Shown here: positions 10,222-24,200 of the stretch, in pieces
Layout of the letters: every line of letters begins with the position of its first letter
Numbering within the stretch: the stretch's first letter is position 1
Source of the DNA: Hydractinia symbiolongicarpus
Lineage: Eukaryota; Cnidaria; Hydrozoa; Anthoathecata; Hydractiniidae
Length of the DNA stretch: 64,000 nucleotides
Assembly: GCF_029227915.1 (NCBI RefSeq)
Contig: NC_079882.1
Location: 2,170,001-2,234,000, forward strand
Direction of reading: 5' to 3'
Program-made: the position numbers and the translations under genes
Notes under the pieces: model-generated
The model's database searches: none
What the model saw: only the letters and a program-made list of their open reading frames with translations
What the model was told of the DNA's origin: nothing

Positions 10222-13200
10222 ATGCAATCATATGAATATAAGAATATTTCCGAGCTAACAGCAGGTGACACAAAAGTAAACGTATATGGTGTAGTAAAAT
10301 ATTATCGACCTGCTGTGCAAACAAAGATTGGTCAATACAATGCCTTATATACCATTATTGATCCATCTGTAGAAGATGACGTCGAGAAAGGCATACGCTG
10401 CAGTTTGTTTGCGTTCGAAAAGGAAAAGTTACCACAAGTAAAAAATATTGGAGATATTATACGCTTGCATAGAATGTCAGTTACCCAATTTAATGATCGT
10501 TTGCAAATGAAAGGAACTAAAGGTTCTTCATGGTATATTTTATTATGAATTTTTTGTTTTTGCTGAAAAAAAAATAGCTTGATAAAACTAAAGTAACACA
10601 TACACAACCTAATGTGTGATGCTTTGTCACTTGAAACAAGGAAATTCAGGGTGGTAAATGGTGTTGAATCATGAAAGTATTGTTCATTTTATTAGCTACC
10701 CTTTTTTCAAAATTTATTTATGCATAACAAAAGCAACTGTGTTTAAAGCAAGAGTGTGTATTCAGCTTATAGCCAAACTACAACTATCGCTGAACGCAGC
10801 TGCCATATTTGTTTTGGAAAGACGCGATTTCTCAAAGTATTATTTGTGTACCTTCTTTTCTTTTCTCCTTTTTTGTGTTTTGAAAGAAATCATATTAGTT
10901 AGCTAATGCAGTAGAACTGAATTTTATGGTTCCTTGTTGCTTCTGACAACATGGTTAACGGCCATGGCACCACCTTAAAGCTGCTTCAGGACTAGTTTCA
11001 GACCATTTGGGGCATACGGTTTTGAACAGCATAAGTTCAACATCATTTATATATTCCCCTTAAAATTCTATGATATAAAAGAAATTAAAAAACAATGGTT
11101 AATCCAGCACAAAGAGACCTTGATTTTTTATTGATTTCTTTCAGTTTTTCTTATTTCAAGGTTGGTATACAGCTATGATTATCCTACATCAAACACATCA
11201 TCTTCACATCCAAACCCAACAATATCTAAGGCCGACAAGGATAAGGTTTCTCAACTCCAATCATTTTTTCATAGAGTGAAACATAAAATCACTGAAAGCG
11301 CAGCGACACATCAAATCACACCCCTTTCTGATATAAAGTTAGATTCTTATTTCAATTGTATCGTTCAAGTGATTGCTACATATTTCTTTGAAGAAGATAA
11401 AAACCATGTGGTCCTAAAAGTTTCAGATGGTACAAGTGTCTATTACAGTTCTTTGCGACAAAATGGAGTTTTGTCCTCTACAAATCAGACTGAGCTAATG
11501 TTAGCAACGAAGAAGCACTGTTTTGATGTGTCCTTGTTTGATGACCATGTAAGCGATGTTGCAGGCGTGCAAGTGGGTGATTTTCTGAAGATTTCTAACA
11601 TACACGCCAAAAAGGTGTCATTTGATGTTGCACAGATGTGTGTGGATAAGCTTGGATTAAAAGAGGTATGTTAATGTCATAATTTTTTTAAAGGAATATT
11701 TCTGAAAATTTATTAAACTTCAACCTTTTTTATTACCTTAAGAGTGCTCCTCAGCAAAAGCCCTGTCTATTTAGTAAGGTGTTTAATTCAATCTAGGGCG
11801 TTCACTTTTGTCAGAAAAGTTTAAGAATTGTCAGGCATTTCCAAAGTATTTTCAAAATACAGGGAAAAGTTGAAATGTCAGCAATTTGTTTTGATATGTC
11901 GGGAAAATGTCAGGTATTTTAATTTTCAGTATTAAATGTCAGAACCCTTTTTTAAAGAACTTTTAGAGTCTGGTTTATAGGTTTGCTTGTAACTAAATTT
12001 ACATTTTTTAAAGTAATTAAAACCTAAAATAGCTTAATCAGAAAAAAATTCAAGAGTTTTGATAAAAAATGTCAGAAAGTATGTTAAAATTGTCAGGAAA
12101 ATAATGACTTAATGTTGAGTGGACTGCACGAAATATCAAGATAAATACATAACTCAGTTTTTCGTAATGTTTCTGGTTTTGTTTGCTGTGCTAACAGTTT
12201 TCTGAAACGATTTTTAAATAAAAATAAACACAAAATTTATAACAGTTTCATCCACAATTAAAAAAATACAGAAATTTAATTTGGTGCAGGGACGATTTTG
12301 TAACATCTATAGCGGGCACCATCAGGACCTAAAAAAGGTTCCGTTATGGAGAGGTGTCCGCTACATAAAGGTTCTTCCTAAATTGGCTTACATTAGTTCA
12401 AAAGCCTACTATTGCATGTTAGTCTCTAGTAAAAAAGCAATTAACGGGCTAAAAATGATATAACAAAAAGTCAAATAATAACAGGGAATATACACTCTTC
12501 AAGAATTATCTTACATGACCCGTTGTCCACTTTAATAGAGAGGTGTCGGGTATAAAAGATGTCCGCTATTAGAAAGTTTTACTTGTTATGCAATGCGATT
12601 TTGTTTTATGATGTTTGCATGGGAACTGACTTCGCCTTCTTTTGGTCTGTTCATCTAAATTTACAGTCTACTGAATATGGAGAACGGCTTTTTTCCTTTA
12701 ACGTATCACATTACTATCTTATTTTACTTATATTTAGGTCGATGGATGCAACGAGTGGGTCGAGTTGGTCGTTCACACTGGAAAGCATTATGGACGCGGT
12801 GTAAAAACATTGACCAATTTCGATGACGAAAAAATAGTTGATATTAAGGAAAGAATATCTGAACTTCTGTTAAAACATCGAAAAAACATTTCGCAACGGA
12901 CCAGCTGCGTTCCTGCAGTATCGCCAATTCAACCAAAAGCATTACAAGAGTCTTACACAACCATCGACTTCCCTTTACAAACATGCTCCAGAACTAGGAA
13001 TGTTAGAGAAGCAAACGGCTTGCCTAGCAAGTATAGACTTAAAGCTAAAGTTATAGCGCTTTTTCCCACAAACTTGAAACAGTTTATTGTGGGTAGGTGT
13101 GACCAGTGTAGTGCTTTTATTAAGCATTTCGAAATCATAAACGACATGAGGAAAGAGGGTGTTTTACCGCAGTGTCCGTTTTGCAAAGACAATGTTTTAA

Positions 13201-13505
13201 GGTTGACTTATTTGTTTAAAATGTTAGTTCAAGACGATACTGGTTTTCTAGAGATCTATGTGTACGATGAAGATGCTTTGTATTTTTTTAACAACATTAG
13301 ACCGTCCCAGCTTCTACACGATGAAGATATGCTGTTAAATTTTGAAGAAAAACTCAAGAAAATTAAAAGTGATGAAAATCTTATTATTGGTGACCAAGGT
13401 GATTGTGGTGTAGGGGAAAAACCGCTATTAGTGGATTTATGTGTTTATTCTTTTACTAGCAGGGCTGGGCCAATACATAGACTGTTTTCCACAGCTTTGA
13501 TTTGA
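10222..13505 (+). CDS. POT1: POT1, protection of telomeres 1
   Basis: Binds single-stranded telomeric DNA in the shelterin complex, protecting chromosome ends and controlling telomerase access. Coding exons 10222-10532, 11161-11665 and 12738-13505 join in frame with GT-AG introns and give 527 residues. Residues 1-140 match the first POT1 OB fold (for example NVYGVVKYYRP). Exon 2 and the start of exon 3 form the second, ending in the characteristic HYGRGVKTL. The C-terminal part has Cys393-x2-Cys396 and Cys418-x2-Cys421, as expected of the zinc site in the third OB fold. Human POT1 has 634 residues; the difference sits mainly between the two Cys pairs (see findings). The 1-kb second intron carries a repeat. 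It converges with the CDKL5-like gene, whose stop is 1.76 kb away. Family assignment is firm; the start codon rests on the nearby splice acceptor. Confidence 0.9.
12285..12580. repeat. Dispersed repeat in POT1 intron 2
   Basis: Contains repeated and inverted phrases such as GAGAGGTGTCCGCTA and GTCCGCTATTAGA, a pattern common in short non-autonomous DNA transposons. I could not define its termini. Confidence 0.35.
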
Positions 13506-15265
13506 ATTGGACTTCCTTTTTTTAAAGAAATAGGAAATAGAAAGTAGTGTTTCAGAGCTTAAAAGTTGTTTAAAGTGACATCAAAGTAAAAGATATTATT
13601 GCGTCTCCCGTCGATCAGTAAAAAATGGAAGCAAGTGGGTGGATTATGATTCTGTGCTTTAAAACATTGGTATCAATACCTTCTTTGTTCGCAATTTTTT
13701 GTACCCTCAAAGGTTAATTAAAATGGGTGTTGATTTTTTTAAGTTTATCGCCCCTAACAAGTTGGTTTTAAAATACCTTCAAATAGCGTGTGAAGCATTT
13801 TGGATCGATTCAAAGATTTGGTTAACGTTTTCTACACGGAATCTTAAGCAATAAGCAGCAACCTATTATAAATTCTCTTTTTTTTACATCTAACAAAAAA
13901 ATCACAGAGTAAAAAAATTCGAAATAATGAATTTTCGAAAATACCCTACTACTTTTGCTATTGAACCTTGTCCAAAACTTTCGCAGGAAACTAACTTTCG
14001 CGACTTTGACCCAAAATTTTCTTTCTTTAACGTAATTGTAAAGAGAAAATTGTGTGGTCACCCATGTTAAAGTAATTTCTCCTGGAGTAGAAATAGTATT
14101 AGAAGACTCCTGAAAACCTAGAATTTCTTTTTTAAATAGATTGGCAACCTTGTAATTTACTAGTATTTTTTCGTAGGAAAACAGTGTTACGAGATTTTAA
14201 ATTTTCAAACTTTTTAAAGTGTAATCAGAGTTTTATTTTTTCACCCTGGTCCAGCTCTAAGGAAATGTGAAGAATAATTTGCTTGTGACGACAGTTTTGA
14301 GCGGAAAATTTCAACAGTCGCATATTAAAAGTATTTGCTTCGTTAAAACTTTCTCATTTAGAATATAGCACTTATTTTTGCATTTCACCCTCCCATCATA
14401 ATAAATCAGCAATTTTGATTAAATATTATTTTCAGTTAAAATCTTTTTGTTACAAATTGCGAATTTCCCTTTGCATTTTGCGAAAATTTAAGTCTAAAAA
14501 AACTGTTTAAATATACCAACCTAAAAGCTGTGTCGGTAGCTATCAAACATCTTCTGGTTTCAAAGCAACGATAAAATTATTTTCCTTATTGTTCAAGGTT
14601 TCCTTAAGCAACTTTTTGAGACCACTTAAAATCGTTTAAAATACATTTATATCGCTGTATTACGGGAAAATGTATTCGCGGGCGAAAATTAGTAGAAGTT
14701 ATAATAAAACTAGTTCATAAGTGGAAAGACATGCTTTATATTCAAATTTCAAGCATTTCTTTGAAAAAAGAAGGGTAGTAACACCACCTAATCTAAGGTC
14801 TTTAGGCCTGGCAGACACCTGGATTAAATAATGTCTTGTAGAAGCAGTGCGTATTATTTTAAGGGAAGACAATTTCTTAAGTCAAAGTTTGGAAAAACGA
14901 TAGACAAGCTGCGTAAAGTAACAGTGAATCGAAATATATTAAACTTTGCTATAAACACCATTTATATAATACAGACAATATAAGAATTAAAAATTAAATT
15001 TTCATACATTGAAAAAAATTAAAAATTAGACCTACTTTACACTACGTACAAGGATTTGTTGTGGTTATTCTGTTTAAGACAAGAAAAAGAACCCTTTTTA
15101 TACTCTGTCTGAGGATCCGCATAAAGCGACTGAAGTTTTATTGCAAAGGTAGATAAGAATAGTTGTTTTACTAAATTATTCCCGAAGTAGGAGTTAAGAG
15201 GACCACGATAACTCTAAAAAATACATGACCTAGCAAAAGTCTGATTGGAACACCAGTTTACATTT
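13506..15265. other. Convergent intergenic region, no gene seen
   Basis: AT-rich, with no coherent reading frame. It must hold the 3' UTRs of POT1 (plus) and the CDKL5-like gene (minus). I did not identify specific polyadenylation sites. Confidence 0.5.
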
Positions 15266-18200
15266 TTAAAAGTAGCTATCTTTGAGCGATCTATATTTGC
15301 CAAAATCCCGATTATCACCCTCGTGTCTTGACTTGAACGACACAATTGGTTTTAACGGTTCCGGTGACAATGGATTTAACCGGAGTTCGGATCCAAATGA
15401 GTCCTCCAAATTAAATTCATTCCGTGATTTTACAGTCCTTCGAACTGGTTGCAAATATCCGGGCGCGTGTAGTTGCGACGTTTCGTTCATTGATTCAAAA
15501 GAAAACCTCTTGTTCGGATTAGGATGAATAATTTGCATGTGATTATTAGGTAAGTCGTTTTGTTGTCTCACTTTTTTGTTTTGCTCTTTAAATAATTTTG
15601 AATTTTTCTTGGATATAGGTAGTAATTTTAACTCGCTAACGGATGACCTATGTAAAAGGCCGTCCTATAAAAAAAAGAAAATGATTAACGGCTTTCTTCT
15701 TTCATTTTTCCAACGAGAAATTTAAACTTACCCTTTCTCCGTGTCTTGAATCCGGCTGTTGTCCTCCGTAGTAGCTAAATCCATTCGTTTTATTCTTGCG
15801 ATTTTCCAAATACTAAAGCCAAATAGAAAATTTAAACATTATATTAAGAAACTTTCTATACAAATATACACTTACATGCTGCTACCGACAAAAACTAGAA
15901 TAGGGGGAAAACGGCAATTTGCAAATGATAGTTTAATCGCAGCATCCCTATTTAACAAAAGTGACATAATCGTTAATATCTTGGGCTGCACAGTTTGATT
16001 AATGACGTGACATAATTTACGTCACATTTAACTTGTAGATATATTTGACGTCAAATAACTATCCTGTATATTTGAAAGTTTTGATGTCAGCATCATGTCC
16101 TGCATGATGGATCAAATTTATTTTTAATGTTTACTTTATAGAATGAAGATATATATGTAAAAATTTATTCAATATGACACGAGCGCAGAATGGTCGGAAG
16201 TCAGAAATGGTAAGTATGGCAATTCTTATGTATTGTTGATACGCTTTAGAAGTATAGTTGTTTACTAAGCAAATATTTTACTAGGGGCTGACTGCATCAC
16301 AAGAAGATAAAGCAAGCAGCAGCACAACACAATTAGATGGACCTCAGAGTGAATTGGTTTTGCAGCCTGTCGCTACGCAAGGGGTCAAGTATCGCAAAAT
16401 AAATTTAAAGATATACGAACCGAAAGAAAAATTCAAAAGCAACAACAAATATTTGCAGAGGAGAAAAGAAATTGAACTTTTAGAAGCAGTTTCTTGTGTT
16501 AATGGGTTGATTAACAACATAGAAGATAAACATGCAGTGATTAAAGCAAATGAAGAGAAGATTGAAGAACAGAAATATCGAATTGGAAGGCTGGAGCATG
16601 ATTTGAACCAGTATAAATCTTCCATAGCTGCGCTAGATAGGAAATATAGTAAAAGTCAGATGCGAGCAGAGAAATTAGATAGTCAGTTACGTAACTGCAA
16701 ATCTGATGTTCAAACCAAGGTGGTACATGTAGAGAATCTTAAAAAACAACTTGACGATTCAATTGTTGGTGTGGAATCTTTAACGCTAAAGAACAAAAAA
16801 TTAGAAGTTCAAATTAGTGAAGCTGAAACCCACAATCTTAAGACGGTGAACGAATATCAAAAAAGATTCAGTCAGATGAAATGTAAAACAGAATTGTTGG
16901 AAAAAGAAGTCCAAACGTCTTCCTTCGAATTGAGCGAGTTAAAAATAAAGAATGCAAAGAAAGAAAACAAAATACAGGCATTGGAAGAGAAAGGAAAATT
17001 GGAAGAACAAACGAGTTCAGCTGAGCTTAACAGATTGTCGGAGGAATTGAATAACACCCGCTTAAAATTGCATGACAGCTATATAATCCACGAGGATATG
17101 AAAATGGAAAACCAAAATTTAAACGTCAAGCTATATGGTCTTCAAAAAGAACGCTCAGAAGAGAAAGATAGGTTAACGGAAGAAGTGAGGAAGTTAAATA
17201 AAGAGATTATCTTTTTGAAGGAGAAACAGAAAGAAATGATAAATAGCGAAAATATTCACGAGGAAGTCAGAGTATTGATGGATAAGGTTAGAAAAGATCA
17301 GGAAATATTAGAACAACTCAAGAAAGACATGCGAGTTGAGAAACACGTTCTTCATGCCTCGACTAATACAATGGTGGCGATTCGTGAGAGGTTACCGCCC
17401 GTTGCTCCAGCTGCCAACGCCCTACTTACACGGCTACAGGAGTCGCAAAGTCGATTATTTGAGACGTTGGGAGATTTAGCAATCGAAGATGCCGAACGTC
17501 GAATGGCATGGAATAACATTAAACACGAAGGAGAATCAATCGACAAATTAAGCACAGCGTTTAAATGCCGCGAAATCCAGAGGCAAGAAAAAGTGAATAA
17601 TGAAGACATACTGTTAAAAAGTTTGTCAAGGTCAAACGAACAAAATGCAAACGTAGCAAAAGAAAATGAGATTCTAAAAGCAAATAATGTTGTTTGTCGA
17701 GAGGAGAACACCAAGTTAGCCGAAACCATCAGAATGTTGGAACAGAGATTGAAAGAAACTGATGTAGAAACAGAAAAGCAGGCCACTTTAAAGATCAGGA
17801 TTGAGGAACTGACATATGAGATGGAATCGTTACAACGCAAAATTGAAAGATTAGAAGATCAAAAACGAGATTCTGAGCACTGCATAAATTTGCTCAACAA
17901 CGATATTGAGCATTACAGAAGAGCTTCTGTAACTTTACAGAACAGCTCAAAGCAATGTTGTCATTTGATTAAGATCAAAAACAAGAGATTGGAAGAAAAG
18001 TTGCTGGAAATGGAAGAAGAGCATCAATATTTTCAAGATGTCAAAAGGAAATACCACATTATGAGAAAAGAATTGCTGAAGTGTAAAGAGGTAATACAAG
18101 GGCTGCGAGAAAAGATAATGGCAGAGAAAAACGAGACGGACGCTGGAAATGTAGCTATCTCAGATAAGCACATTATCAATCTGCAAGTGCATGTTGATAA

Positions 18201-21200
18201 GGATGAGCAAAAGGAACAAAAGGAAGATTTTCAAGTTGCACAGTTGAAAGAAGACTTGAAACATTTGCACCAACATATGCTCCTGCTTCGCGAATGCAAG
18301 GAAAAAGGTGATTCCACCAACGGCGCCGCAAGAATAGATAATACAAGGAAACGTAAAGATCAACCTACTGTTGTTGAATCACACATTACATCACTGCAAA
18401 AAGAAATGGAAGAGATGCAAAAAGAGATTCTGTTACTAAAAGAGAAAAGGGAACCAGTAAGAAACATCACAGATGAAAATATGGAAAAGGTAGATGGCAT
18501 TAACACGGAGGATGCTATCAGTGAAGCAAAAAGTTCAGAGAAAATAGAAAAAAAGGAAGAATTGTTTAACAGGCGAGAAAAAGAACTTGAAAGTTTGCAG
18601 TTGGAAAATATAAGACTACAGAACGAGATGGCAAAACTTAAGGAAAGTGTGAAGGAATGTGATTTATCACGAGAGATGAGTGAAGCCAAGTATAAAAAAA
18701 AAATTACAGACTTGCAAGCTGAACTTGATCAGTGGGGTGGTAGCAGACGGGAAGAAATTAATCTGTTGAATTTGAAAATTAAAGATATGAATTCAGTAAA
18801 ACAGAAAAATGAAAACGTTATTCGCAATTTAAAAGAAGAGAAAGATGAACTTCAAATGAATATCAGAAGAATGGAAAGAGAAATTGCTAATTTCAAACAA
18901 AAACTTGATTTTGTGGAATCAAATAGGTATGTTTTATGCTAAGAACCGGTGTATTTTTTATACCAGTGTGTTTATTTTTTACTAGCATGTACACAATTCG
19001 TGCAATTAGTAAAATTTATTACTAGAAGTTACTTTTATTTTAGAAAGCAAAAAGACAATGCTGACAATTCGAGAGAAAACAATAATCCATCTGAAAAGTG
19101 CAATGAAGCTAGTATAATGATTGCTCAGGAAGAGACTAAACAAACGACTGATGCTGTAAAGAAGGCAAGAAAACCGATCTGGATGACTAAGCACGATGCG
19201 GGAACAGTTGCTGATGTAAGAGATGGTTATTTAGAATCAAAACAACCACAACAGAGTCATAAAGGGAAAAACGTAAAGGAAGAAAACCACAATTCGTCTG
19301 GAAATGTCAAATTAACAAATAAGAGAGCTTTAACATTAAACGAGCAGGAAGAAGGTATTGTTAGCTTTGGGAGGCGGCGAAACATTCCTGCATCTGAGGC
19401 CGAAGAGGAGAGTGACGAAGATTTTTTGAACATCGACACCCCAATCAGTTCTGCAAAAACTCTGAAAGCATCCAATCAACACGCTTTGTCATTTAAAAAG
19501 AGTACAGTAAGTTTCGGACGTCGTCAAAATACCTCTCAGTGTGACGACGATAGCGGAGAAAGTGGCGACGATTTTCTGAACTTGAATACACCAATAAAAT
19601 CATCAAAATATATGAAACCAGTCAATCAGAAAGCTCACACATCATACAGATCACATGCATCAAACACGCAGCGAGGTAAAACTCTCGACGTTGGAACACT
19701 TGATGATAATGATATTTTCTGGAGCTTGAATGCGAAGGCCCCTAAAAGCTTTAGACAAAAAGGACAAACTGATATAGCGACTCATGGAAACAACGACAAT
19801 TCGTTTCGTCGATCGGTTGTCAAAACAACAGGCTATCCAACGCGTCGGTCAAACTTGCAGATGTTTGACGAACAGTCCACTTCAAAAGCATATATTGCGC
19901 CGGGCCAACCACGACTTGCCACCAATTTTGTGAAGAAACAAACGTCGTCATGGTCCGATGATGAGGAAGAACTCATTGCGAAGTGTTTGACGAGATAGAA
20001 CAAATTTAAATTTAGTTTTATTTAATAAATTAATATAAAAAATATCAAATGGTAGTTTCCATATTCCACTAGTTTGTACCTCACGTCAATTCACATGATT
20101 AACAATTAACAGATTATGGAACTCAATAGTTTAAAAAATTAAATAATGTGAGTTGGTTTATCGTGTCAATACGATGCCAGAAAGAACCCTGATGAATTAG
20201 GAACGTGGATATTGCCATAGTTTTGCTATATTTATTACAGACTGTGAGTTTATTAAAGTTTTGGATTTTTTGGAGAGCATTCGTTGGGGAGGGGCGCTTA
20301 ATGGAGACTTTGGAGCATTTACGGTCGAAAAAACATTTCCACGTGCACATAAAACTAAAAATAAATAAATGATGAAGTGCGTGCGTATCTGTATATCCAT
20401 TTGGCAAACCTGGAGTCAGAAACTTTTATAAAAATTTTTTTGTTAAGTTGCGAATTTAAATTTTCACTAATTCTGAACTTAAACAGGATCTTTACCGCTA
20501 AATTTTATTTGTAACTTGTAGAATTTAATTTCTTCTATATTTATGGATTATTTTTATCGACTTTTAACTCCGAAAATTGCAGTACGCTTTTTTTAACGGT
20601 AAAATTTCTGACATTAAAAACCTTGTTTCACCAAATAATCATTCTTACAAATATACCCACCTTTTCACAAACGTCTGAATTTATCCACGACTGATAGTCG
20701 GACATGTCTGAAGGACTGTACCTGATGAGCTAAAATGTGTGTGGGTGGTAAATGAATAATTATCCCGGCGATAAACAACGACAATCGAGTGTGAGATGGA
20801 GTAAATATGGTATGAAAGTTCGTACGGGTATAGTAAAAGAGACTAAAAGGTACATATAGATGTAAAAACATTTCTTACTTGATCAGCAACATTCCCCGAC
20901 TGTGTTTGGTCACTGAAATTAAAAGAGATTATACAGTTTTGACCTAAAAGCATTCTCAAAAGTTAAGCATTGTAAACCAATTTCCTGGACACAAATAACG
21001 TATAATTAATTAGAATCCTACTTGCATTACCTTTCAGATTCAAATGTATTAGAGCGTGATTTTTGGGACAGATTCATTTGTGATATCGTTGTATCCCTCT
21101 AAAAAGAAATGATTCTCACTTGTTGTTTTAAAACAATTTCGATGACGACATCGACGACGACGACAAGAGTAGAAAAATTTACTTGTTTTGCTCTTCTTTT

Positions 21201-24200
21201 TTTTCTGCTATCAAATTTGACATGACTTAGTTGGCTTTCAGTCATTTTTTCTCTTCTATAATAATAATAAAAAAATTAGCATGCTGTTATTTTCGACGTT
21301 TGAGTGTGTCATGTATGGTTTCATTAAAGCCGCTGGGCCACGATCAACATTTTTCAGACGCAAGCAACAAAAATGTTGTTGAGGTAAAAACTACACCTTT
21401 GCAGCAAAAGAACGTTGCGAAAACACCCCTGTAGAACTCGTTACCGAAGACATGGTTTTGCGCAGTGCTTTAATTTTCGTTGAAGCACCGTAAATCTAAT
21501 TTTCTAATGCTAATGCGTTTTTTTTTTCAACGCCCTGTCAGTGGATAAGTAAGCTAATGCGTGTTTTTACACCGCCCTGTTAGCAAATAAGTAAGCTAAT
21601 ACGTGTTTTTTTGCAACACCCTGTTAGCAAATTAGTGTCCTCGGTAACTGCAGTAAATTAAAAATCAAATTTTTACACAAAACCATGCTTGCAAATAAAT
21701 ACCACTTACCCAAACAAAGGTGAAAAGCGGACGCCCTCTGCTTTGCTTTCATCCACAGGAAGTGTATCGTCTGGATCAACTACAGAGGAAAAACCTAAAA
21801 TAATAAAATACAGAACTATAAAACGCAGATAACGTCGCGGTGCTAAATGTAGATGAGTTTGACAGCGAAAATTTAAAAATTACCATTATTAGGGGCGTAA
21901 GAAGATGGGCGTTGATTTAGGCCGGGTGAGATAAAATCCGAGGAGGTCTATATAATATGTATTTTGTTTTTACCGTTGTCTATATGTCTTGTTTTTGATG
22001 CATGTTCAAAGTGATGCTTCATAGGCTAAATAAAAAAAAGAGTACGAAATAAATTATCAGCCTGAACATAACAGGAACAAATAAACTGCATCAAATCCTC
22101 TTGCGAAGGCGTCTGGCGTCTGATGTCAAGAATAAAAATAAGATACCTTATCAGTGAAAAAAGTCGGTATAAACAAGAGTAGATGAAACATTTTGGCAGG
22201 TAAAAATTTTACTGACTTTGGAAATATACTTGTTATATAATACAAAATATTAGTCACTTTTCCTTTTTTTACTGGTAAAGTAGTTAACTTCTTGATATAA
22301 GTAAAAAAGTTATACAACAGAATATTAAAGATATGGAAACTTTTTTTAGTATAACATAGGCAACAGGTACTACTTTCTACATCAAACTTCACTTCAAAGT
22401 AAGGCTGACTTTGATATTCAAATCTCTCATATCAAAAAACCAGTGTAAAAAAAAGGTTCACCTTTTTATGAGAATCTTGTTTTTGAGTGTGTCGTGAAAA
22501 ATTGACCCCTTTTGAACCAGGAACATTACTATAACCTTGCGACCGATCATGCTGTGAGTAATTCGATGTTATTAAATTCGAATTTAAACTAGATGTCACT
22601 AAATTCGACTTAAACTTTTGTTTTTTTAGTTTTTCCTTTGGAATATGTTTTTCAGTTTTTCTCTGAAAGCTTTGCTTCTTTGGCTTTGCTAAAGACGGCT
22701 CTTTTATTGAAAATTTGTTCGAATCACTAATAAATTCATTGTACAATTTATCGGTTCCTTCATCGTCGTTTCGAGTACTATGAAATACGAAACTGTTTTT
22801 TTTATCATTGGAGATTTGTGGTTGATATTTTGTAGTTTTTTCTTCTGTTACTTTTGGGGTAGGCTCACGTTTGATAGGATAATCAACTTTGCTCCATTCT
22901 TCATTCATATAGTCTTCCAAACTACTCCCGCTATCATCCCTAACCACTATTTTATTTTTTTTGCTGTTGTCATTGAACGCATAATGTTCCACGCATTGAT
23001 CTATAGTTGGACGCTTATCTGGCTCTAACGTCAAAACCCATTCCATGAACTGAACAAGATCTGAACTTAAAACACCTGAATATCGAGTTTTTAATGTCAA
23101 CGGGTTGGTAATAGCTGGAAATTTTAACCCCCGGAAACGTGTATTGATGTTAAAAAGATGCATTTGTGAAGGGGGCAGTGGTCCAATCAGTTTTTGTATC
23201 ACATATAATTGATCTATTTCGCTTTCACCAGGAAATACAGGTTGTCCATCACTAAGTTCTCCAAGGATACATCCGATTGACCACACATCAACTGCTTTTC
23301 CGTATCCTCCACTAAAAGAAAAATAATGCAGTAACGTACAGTTAGTAGTTTGGACATCTCAGTACATAAAACACGTTAAAAAATTAAATTAAAAGTGAGA
23401 TGGGCAGTCAAAAATTTAGAAATGAAACACTTAAGGCTCGTTTCCATTTGGATGTATTTTTTGCTATAACGCAAAAAGCTCACAAGTTTTTTCGTTAGCA
23501 TATGCACACTTTGAAAAACTTTGAATTAACAGTGAGTAACAGTTCTCTGATAACTTTGGATTTACTTGAGAGGACAAAATTTATTTTAAAAAGATGGTGC
23601 GAGTAAAAGAGGATTTTTTATAAATAAATACTTTTTAATAAAAACCATAACCTGGAAATAAAACAGTAAAACAAAATTTAACATGATGATATGCATTACG
23701 TTGTTCCCACGTTTGTAAGTCATAATTTATTATTAAAGGATGGTGAAAAAAAAGTATAGTAAATCTTTTCAAAAAGTAGATTAGGCTGTCGAAAACTGGT
23801 GCAATTTAATAAACTCTTCAATAAACAACATTAACGTACATAGTTGCAGACACATAAACTCGGTACAAAGTATGACAAAGCATATGACAAAGGCAGAACA
23901 AAGTAAAAACAGCTCAGACATCTTACTATCATACCCTAGTAAAAGTTCCGGCGATCTGTACCAACGTGTTGCAACGTAGTCTGTGTACTGCCCACTTCCC
24001 GAATCAGACACTGCTCTTGCAAAACCTAATTTGATCAAAAATAAATAATAAATAGAATCAAGTTGTGAATTATTTACCCCTTAAAAACCAGAAACCAATA
24101 TTTTTGCAATATATACATAAACGAGTCTATAAGGCCCGTGGAAAAATCCACTGAGGCGGGATAAAACCAAAAAAACCTCAATTGAGTTTTATTGACGCCA

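Noticed and set aside
17352-18689. Several 60-160-codon minus-strand frames inside the coiled-coil exon
   Set aside because: Ser/Phe/Leu-rich mirror frames of Glu/Lys-rich coding sequence on the other strand.
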